Positions 1 to 10,300 of a DNA stretch of 64,000 nt are shown piece by piece. The stretch covers positions 32,247,501 to 32,311,500 of the forward strand of contig NC_133032.1 of the NCBI RefSeq assembly GCF_048771995.1, in the 5' to 3' direction. The notes beneath the pieces are model-generated. The model worked only from the letters and a program-made list of their open reading frames with translations, was not told the DNA's origin and did no database searches. This DNA is from Taeniopygia guttata (Eukaryota > Chordata > Aves > Passeriformes > Estrildidae). Both the position numbers and the translations under genes were made by a program. Each line of letters opens with the position of its first letter. The first letter of the stretch is position 1.

Positions 1-130
1 TTTTCCATTACTTCTTTCTGACACATATCTTGAACATTCACTGTACAATTCACGATGAACTCTGGGGAGGAGCAGTCATTATTTAGCTGGAACTCCTCAC
101 ACTGGTAACACTGTATTTGCAAACCCGAAC
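1..130 (-). CDS. LYPD1: LYPD1 exon 2 (partial, runs off the left edge)
   Basis: The minus strand reads in frame through the start of a Ly6/uPAR (LU) domain: CYQCEEF, then NNDCSSPEF, VNCT and DMCQKEVME. This matches the N-terminal part of mature LYPD1/LYNX2 as I recall it, nearly residue for residue. Five cysteines of the three-finger fold are visible, including the opening CxxC pair, and NCT is an N-glycosylation sequon. The 3' splice acceptor (TTCCAG) lies just right of position 130. The exon begins with GT, which completes the glycine codon left open by exon 1, so the phases agree. The family is GPI-anchored at the neuronal surface and modulates nicotinic acetylcholine receptors. The rest of the LU domain and the GPI signal lie beyond the left edge. 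Confidence 0.95.
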
Positions 131-157
131 CTGGAACAGATAGAGATTTGTTAAAGA

Positions 158-284
158 CCATAGAATGCTTTCTTTTGGAAAGGACCTTAGAGATCATCTC
201 ATTCCAAGCCCGTGCCATGGGCAGGAACACTATCTGCTCAACTGAGCGCCTCATCTAACCTGCCCTTAAATAACAGCGATGGCA
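158..284 (-). mobile_element. CR1 LINE 3'-end fragment (truncated)
   Basis: The plus strand reads as the reverse complement of an avian CR1 3' end. It starts with CATAGAATG (the terminal octamer), then TTTTGGAAAGGACCTTAGAG, then ATCATCT..TTCCAAGCCC and GCCATGGGCAGGAACAC. The family is recognised from memory, and the subfamily cannot be named without alignment. The copy is strongly 5'-truncated and diverged. It sits inside LYPD1 intron 1 in the same orientation as the gene. The left edge is clear and the right edge is approximate. Confidence 0.8.
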
Positions 285-517
285 TTAAAAAACCCAAACC
301 AAAACAAACAAAAACCAAACAGCACGTGCCAGAAACCTCCCTTATCCTTCCCCCTTCGCTGTTAGCTACTCCACAGCTCAGCCAAAGTATCGCTTTGACA
401 AACATAAAGTAAAACCCGCCCAGCGGAAGCCGAGCGCTGCCGGCTGGACTGATGCTCCTTTCCGCGGGGCAGCCGCTCCGGCGCTGGAGATGCCGCCGCC
501 AGGAGGCGACGGCCACC

Positions 518-596
518 GGCATCGGTACCGGCATCGGTACTGGCATCGGCATCGGTACCGGCATCGGCATCGGTACCGGCATCGGCATCGGTACCG
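518..596. repeat. Tandem array of GGCATC/GGTACC hexamers (18-bp higher-order unit)
   Basis: Hexamers GGCATC and GGTACC alternate. The right part has settled into an 18-bp unit, GGCATC-GGCATC-GGTACC, repeated about three times. One hexamer carries a C-to-T change (GGTACT). It lies in LYPD1 intron 1 and creates Gly-Ile/Gly-Thr open frames on the plus strand that are not genes. Confidence 0.95.
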
Positions 597-1086
597 ACAC
601 AACCGGGCAGCCGCTGCCCCACGGCACAGCGGGCTGAAAGCCGCCCGCGCCCCGCAGAGAGCAACCCGGCTCAGAGACACTCCGGCTCTTATCTGTGCCG
701 ACGGCTTTACTTAGCTACTAATTAATTACAAATGATTTCATTACTATTTTGCCACGCACAATTAAAGCGGCGGAGCATCCCTCGCCAGCAAACGGGGCGC
801 TCCCATCGGCTCCCGCACCCTCGTCCCGCGGCGGGGACCCCCGGCCCGATCCCGCGCTCCGCCGGCACCGACCCGCCGCCATCCGCGGAGAGGCTCCGGG
901 GCTGCGCTCGCCCCGCGGGCAGCCGGCGCTGGGGACACCGGCGGGGGCTCTGCGGGCCGCGGGCAGGACGGGGCTCCGCCGCTCCGTTCCTTTGTAGCGC
1001 CCGGCGGAGCTCCGTCGAGCGGCTGCGAGCGGACGGAGCCTCCCGGCACCGCGGGCGCCTCCGGGCGAGCGGCGCGGAGCCCTTAC

Positions 1087-1138
1087 CTGGCGCCAGGCAC
1101 AATCCGCAGAAAGTTGCAGCGAGGAGGAAGAGCCGCAT
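1087..1138 (-). CDS. LYPD1: LYPD1 exon 1 coding part (signal peptide)
   Basis: An ATG at 1136-1138 (complement) opens MRLFLLAATFCGLCLAP, a classical signal peptide with a hydrophobic core. It shares the AATFCGL stretch with the start of human LYPD1 as I recall it. After 52 nt (17 codons plus one base) comes the donor CCAG|GTAAGG. The spare G joins GT of exon 2 to give glycine, followed by Ser-Gly-Leu-Gln-Ile-Gln and the CYQC motif. Signal cleavage should fall near this junction. The start is chosen because it is the first ATG giving a signal peptide with correct phase. The product is expected at the cell surface, GPI-anchored, as a modulator of neuronal nicotinic receptors. Confidence 0.93.
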
Positions 1139-1620
1139 CCTCCCGGAGCCGCCGGGCTGGCGTGCAGTCGCGAAGGGGCATCAGAAGCGGAGACGCAGCG
1201 GAGGCGCCGCGCACTTGTGCCGCTTGCCCGCCGCCTCCGCTGCGGAGCGGCGCCCCGGGAGCCGGCGGCGGAGCCCGCCCTGCCCAGCCCCGCGCCGCGC
1301 TCCAGCCTCGCCGGAGTTGAGCGCCGAGACTGGAAGAAACTGTAGGAGAAGCGAGGGCTGGGGGGCGGCTCCCCCCTCCCTCCCCCAGCACCATGTGATG
1401 CCGGCGGAGCGGGGCGGGGATCCCCGCCAGCCGCCCCGCACCTCTCCGGGAGTTCAGCGAGGGAGGGGAGCCCCCGCACCGCCGGCTCCGGCTCCGGCTC
1501 CGGCTCGCACGGCGCTGCCGAGGGGCTCCGCGACCCTCTGCCCTCCGGGGCTGCTCATCATCACATCCGCGCCTCCTCCTCGGCTCGGGCACAGACCCTG
1601 CGCCGTGGGACTCGCCGCGG

Positions 1621-1687
1621 TCCCCGCCGTGTCCCGGTCCCCGCCGTGTCCCGGTCCCGCCGTGTCCCGGTCCCCGCCGTGTCCCCG
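1621..1687. repeat. 17-bp GC-rich minisatellite, four copies
   Basis: The unit TCCCCGCCGTGTCCCGG occurs four times in direct succession. The third copy lacks one C and the fourth ends in a variant. It lies in the CpG island upstream of LYPD1. Each copy contains CCCCGCC or a close variant, so the array multiplies potential GC-box contacts. Confidence 0.9.
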
Positions 1688-1980
1688 CCCGCCTGAGCGC
1701 ACAAGTGGCATCCGGAGCGCGTCCGCAGCGCTGCCGGGCCGGGCCCCGCTCCCTCCCACGAACGCCCCGCAGCGCCCACGACCCCGGCAGGGGCTGAGGG
1801 GAGGCGCGGCCCCACCATTCCCTCCTCCCAGCCCCCTAAAAGGGAATTCCAGCCTAACAAAACGGCGGGGCGGGGGGAGAAAGGGCGCGGTGGCCGCGTA
1901 GGTGCCGGAGCGGCGCTCAGACCCCGCGTCCTCCTCGGGCACACGGCGGGATGCGGCGGCAGGAGCTGACGGTGGGATGG

Positions 1981-2048
1981 ATGGCATGGCATGGCATGGC
2001 ATGGCATGGCATGGCATGGCATGGCATGGCATGGCATGGCATGGCATG
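1981..2048. repeat. (ATGGC)13 pentanucleotide microsatellite
   Basis: Thirteen uninterrupted copies of ATGGC are followed by ATG, with a short GATGGATGG lead-in on the left. It sits between the NCKAP5 3' end and the LYPD1 start, at the edge of the CpG island. The purity suggests recent expansion and likely length polymorphism. Confidence 0.97.
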
Positions 2049-2394
2049 AGGTGACGAGGAGCCATCGGGGGCTGGGCAGCGCCCGTGGGGAGGGAAGGGC
2101 AGGGGCAGCCCGCGGTGCTGCGCCCACGTCGTCCCTGCTGGGACCGTCTCCGTGGGTCTCTCCGCATCACCACGTTATTTCCCAGTGATCGCTCCTCAGC
2201 TCTGCTCCAAGAAGAGTTAATTAAGCTGAAATCGCTGTTTAACAGCCCCGTGTCACGAATTCTCTGAACAATACCCTTCTGCGCGCTGTCCCAGAGCGGG
2301 GCAGCCCGGTGGGTACCCCCTGACCCAGCCCAAGCTGTCACAGCATCATCCCCTTCCCAAAACCCCTCAGCAGGCACCGGTAGGCAAGAGAAGT

Positions 2395-2400
2395 TTTATT
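2395..2400 (-). terminator. NCKAP5: Distal polyadenylation signal of NCKAP5
   Basis: TTTATT on the plus strand reads AATAAA on the minus strand. It is the last such signal before base composition turns GC-rich toward the LYPD1 promoter, so it is the best candidate for the gene's 3' end. Confidence 0.7.
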
Positions 2401-3246
2401 TACGAAAGATGTTTCAATGAAAATTTCTTAAAAGTTGAAAAAGACGATGCAAGTTTACGGCAGAAATGAATTAAAATATAACAAATTGCACAAAATAGTA
2501 ACACTGATCATACAATATTTCAAAGATTAACAAGCATGTGCTAAAGAAACTGTAGAGTCTAGAAATACTCCAAATATATCTAGTTTACAATTGCTGTACA
2601 AAAAGCAGTTATAAATACTTCACATCTAGAAAAAATACACAGAACCTTTGAAATAGACTCTCCCTTACATATATAAACAACCTTTGTAGAAAAAAACCAA
2701 AAACACCCAATACAGCCCAATCCCCCTGCTCCAAGATATGTTTGAACTAGTACTGGTTAGCACCAACATCTTCGTGTGTCACAAACAGGAGTTGTTTAGT
2801 TTTTTAAAAAATAATTTTAGTGTTCAGAATTTACTTAAGACCAAACAGAGACTAGAAAAGATAACACAGTATGGTACATTTATAATTTGATGGGAAATGA
2901 GTACAGTGCAGAGGAGGTGGAAGTTGAAAAGCCACGTTGCGTTTAGAAGTACAGGGTAGTTGATGTGGTTCTCATTCCTGCAGGACTCCTGTTTGTGTCA
3001 GCAGTGAATTGCTTTGACCCTGATCTTTCAAACAGTTATGTGCATGATTGATGAAGCCAATGCCAGCAGTATCAGGCCTTTTAATCTATTCATTTTCTTG
3101 CCATGTCAAAAGTCAAAACCTTTTTGAAATAAGACACCTGTTGTGAAGTTGCAGTAACTGAAATGCATGTTTCCCTAGAATACCTGTATGGAATTGCACT
3201 AAAAAGAAAAAATAAAATATGTTTCCTAAAAGGGAGTTCATGAGAG

Positions 3247-3252
3247 TTTATT
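3247..3252 (-). terminator. NCKAP5: Possible proximal polyadenylation signal of NCKAP5
   Basis: The minus strand reads AATAAA about 470 nt after the stop codon. A similar hexamer lies at 3427-3432. Use of either would shorten the 3'UTR. There is no evidence beyond the hexamer itself. Confidence 0.35.
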
Positions 3253-3723
3253 AAAGACAATCTGGCAGACTCAAGTTTATGGTAATGCAGTGTTCCTACA
3301 TACAGTTTTAAGACTAGGACAATTATAACTCTTTTTAAAAAAATCTACTAGCTTTTTTGTTAATATTCACACCAATTTCTTTAAGTTAGTAATCTGCCAT
3401 TACAGGAGCATAGCACCAATTTAATATTTATTGCTGTCGTGTATCCCTACAAATATATTTTCCCAAGATATTTACAACTGTACAAATATTCACAAAAGTG
3501 CAAAATTAAGACTTTACTCTGTGTATTCGTTGTGTTGGGTGTGTTGAGTCCCCTGCACCACCGTGATGCTGCCCTGCCTTATTGCTGTGTGCTGGGAGGT
3601 CAGAACACCCTGATGTGAGCAGAGTGAGCTTGAGGGGGAATTGTCCAACACTGTCTCCTCTCCCTCCTCACTCCACGCTCACCTTCAGCTCCATTCTGTG
3701 CTGCAGCCCGCTGGGAAGTGTCC

Positions 3724-4005
3724 CTAAACGTCATTGGAGCCTTGGCTGGCACAAGAGGAGAAGCTGTCATACAGGGAATCACTCAAGGATTCCAAATTGT
3801 CCACGTCCTGCCGACCCGAGCTATTCAAGGAAGCTGCTTCTTTCTTTCCATTTTCTTCCTTCTGTCCTTCAACCTTGTTCAGACAGTTCTTCTCTTTTTC
3901 TAATAAAAGTACATTATTGCTGTTAAATTTATTGAGAGACTCCAGGGAAATTTTAGATACTCTATTCTGGGAATCTTCTTTTGTTTCTTCAGTTGGCTTC
4001 AATTT
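3724..4005 (-). CDS. NCKAP5: NCKAP5 terminal coding exon
   Basis: The exon follows acceptor CTTTTACAG and reads KLKPTEETKED through to the C-terminus SSCASQGSNDV, then TAG. The ending with LSDSLYDSFSSCAS is characteristic of NCKAP5 C-termini as I recall them. It gives 93 residues plus stop in 282 nt, starting in phase 0, which matches the phase-0 end of the exon at 26827-27014. Composition is acidic and polar with many Lys, Glu, Ser and Asn, and no membrane segment. A plus-strand open frame over the same bases is its shadow. Confidence 0.93.
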   Translation of the reverse strand, partial: KLKPTEETKEDSQNRVSKISLESLNKFNSNNVLLLEKEKNCLNKVEGQKEENGKKEAASLNSSGRQDVDNLESLSDSLYDSFSSCASQGSNDV

Positions 4006-4371
4006 CTGTAAAAGTGAGAGAATTATTGGAAGCATATTCCTTTAAAAGTTATCCTATTGTACACCATTAATTACCATCTTTCTAAAGTTCACAGGGTGAG
4101 AGGAAATAGATTGTTAGATGCTTAAATAACTGTTATGATTAAATAGAACATTAGTGTCCATTTTGGGATAAATCATAACTTTAATGATTCTGCTAAGACA
4201 AATGGGACTCCATTTATGTAACACTCAAATGCTACTAATGTCCTAAGTAGCAGACCCTGGCTGTGCATGAGTTAAACATCTCCACCATCCTCAAAAGAAT
4301 TCAGATCTTTTCCTGCACAAATACTTCAGGGGGGTATGTTTAAATAGGTATTTGTTTAAGTAGAGTTTGGG

Positions 4372-4388
4372 AAAAAAAAAAAAAAAAA
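4372..4388. repeat. A17 homopolymer
   Basis: Seventeen consecutive A on the plus strand inside the last NCKAP5 intron, about 370 bp upstream (in gene direction) of the terminal exon. In the transcript it is a U17 tract, too far from the acceptor to be its polypyrimidine tract. Confidence 0.95.
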
Positions 4389-7300
4389 GGTGCAGAGGAG
4401 AAAACAGCATTTTCCATAAATTAAGGATGCAAATAAAACTTGCTAGGGAATAGCCTCACATTTTGCATGTAGAAGCCTATTGATTTCCACAAAGCCAAAC
4501 CCTCTCTAATAGACAAGAAAGCAACAAGAGAGGAAATTGCAGAGAACTGGGCCGATCCCCACAGACCAGAATCAATCAGATATTGGCCAGGCTTTCCCAC
4601 AGAAATGGTGTAATTCTGTGGCAACACTGGACCATGTATTAGCACATTATATTAAAAACACACGGTAGGATTGTACCAGAGTAATTTTATCCCTTTGTGA
4701 GCTACTGGTATTTTCAATCAGAGATCTGACCAAGGAATCATTAGGGAACTGTGTAGGGAGCAGCTCAATAAAAATGACCTGCTGTTCATATATAGAGTGT
4801 TTCAAAATCTGAGTAACTAACTCCTCTTACAGATCGTATTACCAGAGATATATGGGATAGCATTCAACATTTTACAATCAACATTCAATAACCTCCTGGG
4901 CAGATAAGATTCAAGCATTCTGAGATATGCCATCAGAGTGCAAAGCCATTCCTCATTTTTGGTACAGCCATCAGATGGCAAAGACAGAATCAGTAAATTA
5001 CTGTAAATCCAAGGCATGAGCATTTCTGTTTAGCTAGAAATGAAATGGCATTTTAAGCACACTGAAGATATAGCTTGGGCAGATGTGTGGATGCTGTGGG
5101 TCATTACATGTGCAGTTCTAAAGGGTCCTTACAATTTTCTGAAGAATTCAAGCTTCAAGTCAGTGGAATGTTGTGCACGCTGTGCTGTTTCTCCCTGGCA
5201 ATCTTTGGTGAGAGGAAGACAAATTGTTACATAGTTTGATTGCTTGTTTTGATGGATAGTTAGATAAAAATTGAAATGCCAGTCCAATGACTGTTTTTGC
5301 TCTGATTTTGTCACATCTCATAAAATGACAATGCATGGATTAGATTACTATTTTTGGGAAATGTTTCAAACAAACTTAAGCAAAGCAACAGGAGATCTTA
5401 AAGTCTTGGCAAATGAACATTTTCTGTTTGATGCATTAATTCATCGTGAGGCTAAAAGGTTTTAGGGAATGTTGTGTTGGATTCTAATTTTAGATGACAG
5501 TTAAAACTAAGGTCTTCAATATCTGTAATTAAAATGTTTTCTGAGAGGAATATAACCCTTGGTAATGGGAATGAACACAAATTTAGGACCCTACAATAGA
5601 AATTTTTCACAACTTCACCTTAAAATGCTCTCGCCTTTGCCCTCATTTGAAATACTGAAAAAGTTGTTTCATTTCTCTGTAGGCCAGATGAGAATATTCT
5701 CAGCCATGGCATCAATAACACATGTTAGCACTTTTTGCTTTTCAGAGTGCTAAGCCTAAAATACTTTATTATATGGCAGACTAAATGATGTTTCTCTGTC
5801 TTTAATTTTCCCACGTCTCAGCTTTTCTTTAGATAAATTGAATGTGACTAGTTAGCACAGACTTGGGACTGCAGGACTCAATATTTGGATTAGTAAGGCC
5901 TGTGATAAAACTCTTATTGATTCCAATGGAGCCAATTTCAACTCCTGGGCAGGAGGAGCACCTGGAGAATCTGCAGGACAGAGCAGTCTGGGTGAAGCAT
6001 CACAATCAGAGGAGGATTCTGGCTATCCTACTGAAGGATGGATTCACACCTCAGGACAGACCAGACTGAATTCATTGGTACGTTCTGCATATATGCTGTA
6101 TCAATAGTTTTTTTACACCCTTCAAGCACAACCTATGCTACAATCCTACTTTAATCACACCTTAGTTTCTCATTTATTTTATAAAGCACATTAGAGAAAC
6201 TGCAGGGAACAAAAGTACTCCACAAATTTTAAACAAAGACATTGAATTGAGTGAAATTGAGTGAACTGAAGCCCATCAGAGAAACCTGTTGGCAAAAAAT
6301 TCTGAGTAGTGAACAGTACATCTACAATACATCAGGGCTTAAAGAGAAAACTAATTCTAACAGTGGTAGCAAAATTTATTAGCAAAACAAGAAACAATTC
6401 AGAAATAAGTTATGGGTATTTTTTTGGACAAAGAGCTGTCCTTTTTAGGTGTCTTTATGCCCAGTTACATCCTTCTGTAAAAAAACCCCTGAAACTTCCT
6501 TTCTTTAACACACAGAAGAAAACTCATAAGCAAAAATAAAACTTTAGGCAGAGATATTAGAATCTGCACAATCAACAAATCATTTTCTTTCACAATAACA
6601 CAATTACATACATTCCTAGAGCTAAAAAGTCACTGGTCATTTATTTAACCTTCTGTGTCAGAACAGAAATGTTAACCCAAGTTAAGAATTTTTTCTCTAG
6701 TTACTATATATACAGCTTGTAAAAAATTAGCAGAGTGTTTATTTAGATTAATCCTTACATAAGTTTCTTATTATTCATGGCAGTCTCAAAAGCTGCTAGA
6801 TGAATCAAAAGACAAAAGCAAAACAACTATAGTTAGAATTTGATTGATAAATCGTGTACGTGGTTATGTAGTTTCTTTGGGGTTTTTTAATGTAGATTTG
6901 CTATTGACTGCAGCAGAGTCACAGCTATAACAAAGAACAGGGGTTAGCCCAAAAGGGTTAGCATTGTTTATTTTAAAGTAATTAGTTCATTAATGGTTTG
7001 AGAGTCATGCTGAAGTGACTGAGCAGCTGCTTCTGCAGAGTGGAAGGTGAGGCGGGTGTGTCCTGCGCCCAGGAGGGCTGGGTGGGATTTGGGAAGGGGT
7101 GTAGGGAGCCCCTAACCTCTAAACCACGTTTTCCACTCAAATCTCTCCCGTGCCAGGCGTGGCTTTCCGTGTAGTGAACAGCTGGTTTTGTCACCAAGCA
7201 AAGAGAAAGACTCCATGATTTTGCTGAGTGCTGCTACAAGAGCCAAGATGGACTAACAGCACAGGATCCTTCTGAGCTGTAATGCTTAGAACCTTAAGTG

Positions 7301-10300
7301 TTCTTAAATACTTAGAACAGCCTTAAAGTGTTGACTTTGCTGTTGACTATTCTGATCCGTTCTGTGAACAAGCTGAGTGCTGCATTTGGTGTGGACTCTA
7401 TATGTTTTCCTAAGTATTAATTGATTCTGGTCTACAAGAGACAGATAACAGAAATAAAGGAAAAAAAAAAGGCTCAGTGCAGACAAGAACTGTAGTTTTC
7501 ACAGCCTCTCTACCAGCTCTGGCCCATCACCCTGAAGCAGATCAATGGTTAGCTTCTTTTACTTATCCTAAGTGTATTTTTGTCTGGAAATTCTGTACCC
7601 TTATGGCCTTAGGGTACGGGGAGCATTTGTTGTTCTACTCCACTGTATAGGTGGAGAGCTTCCCTCAGCTGGAGTTTCTTACCTGCCCAGCATGGGGTGC
7701 CTTGCCCCACCTGAGAGCAGTGAGCAGTTGTCAGAAGAGGAGAAACTCTTCCTGACATACACAGACATTCATCACGAGCCCCATCACTTTGATATAAACC
7801 CATGAGTCATGAATCAGAATAATGTTTCCTTGCTGGCAACATCCTAAAGGGAATAACTAAAACCCGTTAGTGATGTAATAAAATCTGGCGTGTCACTTCA
7901 AGCACAGCAAATTAGGAAAACAAAACTAGCCTGCAGTTACACTGATACATTATAAATAGGTGTTATTCCTACATTAAGACATCAAATTAGGTTTTCTGCA
8001 AACTGTAAAAATGAGAGGTTACATGTGGGTAGAATGCCTTTTCAGAGCTGTGTGATCAAGGACCAGGAAGAGCTGCAGCCCTTCTGAACAGCACAAGGAT
8101 CCCTCAGGTGTGGTGGGAAGCAGGAGCAGGGAAGGATGGGCTGGTTCACAGGCACAGAGGACCCCACACTCGTGTGCAGGAAGGAAAGCAGCAGCAAGGC
8201 CATTTCTTGAGTGTGGTACCACACAGAAGCTTTGATTATCTGGAGGTCAGGCTATGCTTATGAGTCCCACCAGAGCCCAGAAATAGCAATGAACCATTCT
8301 GCAGGATAAATGTATTTTCCAGCTGTCTAAGTTTAGTTAACCAGCACTTTAAAGAGCTCAGAATCACTTACAAAAAGGAATAAAATGAACTTTATTTATG
8401 TCTCTCATGCATTGGGCAATTTAGTTTTTAGATTAACACAAAAGCAAGAAGAGCCTTGCTTCAAGTGAAGTATAACTGCAAAACAGTATTGGGTAAAAAC
8501 AACAAAATTGCTATGAGAATTAAACATAGATCAGCAAAATCAATACTTAATTGTATAACTCAAGGACCTTAGTTTCAGATCTGATCTCTAATAGAAGATA
8601 CACAGTATGCTCCCTTTTGGCTTTTTTTAGTTATTGCTCATAACTTTATTGCAAGGGAAAACAATTTTCTAGATTTTACTTTTTAAAAATTGCTTGTTAT
8701 TTTGTCTGCATATGCTCAGGGTAAACTTGATCCCAAGAGCCGCTATTTCTTATTTTAAATTCACAGTTCTTCCAATTTAGTTATCCTCTAAGTCCTGTAA
8801 CTGCTTTGTATTTACGACACAATGGGTCTAAGTGGGATCTGCTGGTACAGCAGCATGTAGGCTGCTCATACATAACCTGTTCAGTGGGACAATTTTAATA
8901 TTTTCACAGCTTCTTGTAGAGCAAGGAGATACAGGGCAGTTTTCTGACCAGAGATGTCCTGGTCTCACCAGAAGTAACTTCTCAGTGAATTCTCTGGTGT
9001 CACGTGAAAAGGGTTGGGCAGTGGCTGTCTGTCCTCCAGCCAGGACAGAATGCCATGCAGGCTCTCTGTGCAAAAAAATCTCCAGATCTCACTGCACATC
9101 AGGTGCACAAGTGACACTCTGCAGTGAAAAGTTACACAGCCCCATCCAGCAAACCACAAAGGTGAAAGCTGTAACTGCGTGACCTCTGCTGCATTACAGC
9201 TGAGCTAAAAATGGAACGTTTGAACCTCTTTCTCTTTAAAGCATAACTTTAAATAATAAGATAAGCCTTGCTCTCCATTGTACATTGTCAGATGCTTTCA
9301 TCTCTTTTCTGGACTGACAGTAAAATAATTTCTGAAATAATGAATCATTTTTCTTTTTCTACTTGAGCAGAAATCCCAAAATTATTTTGCTGTAGCAGAT
9401 AATGACATTCTCAGAGACACACCATCAGATTTCCATGATAAACAATAAGTTCCAGCTTCTTTTGTGTTAAAAAATGCTTTGCTAGGAAGCATTTTTTTAA
9501 TGCATTGCTAGGAACCATTTTTAAGTTCATTTTATGTTCAGATATACATTGGTATGTATCATCCCCTGATGGCATTATGGGTAATGTACCAATGACTATG
9601 TAATCAAAGTTTACCTAATGTATTTCAGCGTATAAAAATCTACAAATATATTTCAGTATCACAAGGAAAGCATTTCTCATGATCCTGAACTGTAAGTGAA
9701 TTATCTCAGAAGAAAAGCAGCTGATTAGCACAGTTTATTAGCTGCAGATCTGGACAAAACAGCTATTGCCTAATGAACTGAGGGGTTGAAACTTAAGTTG
9801 TCTATAGCTTGAATTCTTGTGTGGTTTAGGAGATGAAAGAATTTAGTTCAGTGAATTGGGCCTTATGCTTTCAAAAGCAGAATTTTCATAAAATGATGAG
9901 ATGACTCGGTACATTCAGCATTCTAATGCCAAGATTACCATCCTCATACATGAATATTTCCTTGACATGACAAGACTGTTTGACTTGATTAGGTTTATAC
10001 CAACCCTTTTTGAACTTTGGCATAATTTCATAAACCAGGGTGTAGAGGTCTGAGTTCCCAGGCTTTTTGCATTTGTTCAGGTACAACCTGAATGGCAAAA
10101 ATGCTGTTTCCTCATAGTGCCTCAGAATGGCCACTGGCTATATCAACTCTGCATGGACAAAGTTTATTAAAAAAGGAATAAGAAAATACAATTCTAAGTG
10201 GTAATACCTCAGAAAGTGATAATGGTGCTGGTGCTCAGCCAAGTGTGTTGAGGCAATGTATTAAAAAGAAAAGCAATTAAACACCAGTACTTTCTCCAGA

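Larger units (their letters stand above)
131..1086 (-). other. LYPD1: LYPD1 intron 1
   Basis: This 956-bp intron runs from donor GTAAGG (complement of 1081-1086) to an acceptor ending TTCCAG beside position 131. It holds a CR1 relic and an 18-bp tandem array. Its promoter-proximal part is CpG-rich and belongs to the promoter island. Open frames here are by-products of base composition or of the repeat. Confidence 0.85.
430..2160. promoter_or_regulatory. LYPD1: CpG island covering the LYPD1 promoter, 5'UTR and exon 1
   Basis: Base composition changes sharply here: GC-rich and dense in CpG, against AT-rich, CpG-poor introns elsewhere. It surrounds the LYPD1 start codon. Sp1-type GGGGCGGGG boxes are visible at 1411-1419 and 1867-1875. 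I see no convincing TATA box at a usual distance from exon 1, which fits a dispersed CpG-island promoter. The transcription start cannot be fixed by eye; it probably lies within a few hundred bases right of 1138. Long open frames on both strands are expected in such GC-rich sequence and are not called as genes. Boundaries are approximate. Confidence 0.8.
2380..3723 (-). other. NCKAP5: NCKAP5 3' untranslated region
   Basis: This is the stretch between the TAG stop at 3724-3726 and the distal AATAAA signal. It is AT-rich, has no repeats I recognise and carries no long open frame in the gene's direction. Two further AATAAA hexamers on the minus strand (3247-3252 and 3427-3432) would give shorter UTRs. 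The cleavage point is assumed to be about 15-20 nt past the distal signal, so the left end is approximate. Confidence 0.75.

Noticed and set aside
452..714. Plus-strand frames with Gly-Ile-Gly-Thr or His-Arg-Tyr-Arg repeats
   Set aside because: They are translations of the GGCATC/GGTACC array in LYPD1 intron 1.
732..1901. 389-codon plus-strand open frame and several overlapping frames on both strands in the CpG island
   Set aside because: Stop codons are rare in GC-rich DNA. The frames overlap each other on both strands, cross LYPD1 exon 1 and its splice donor, and show Arg/Pro/Ala/Gly bias typical of non-coding CpG islands.
1454..2377. 307-codon minus-strand open frame including a Cys-His-Ala-Met-Pro repeat
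   Set aside because: The repeat is just the (ATGGC) microsatellite translated. No family similarity, and the rest is CpG-island composition.
3582..4045. Plus-strand open frames across the NCKAP5 terminal exon
   Set aside because: Shadows of the minus-strand coding exon, which has family similarity, a splice acceptor and a stop.
9886..10134. 82-codon minus-strand open frame with fairly protein-like composition
   Set aside because: No recognisable family, no splice sites fitting the phase-0 junction between the flanking NCKAP5 exons, and short enough to occur by chance in 23 kb of intron.
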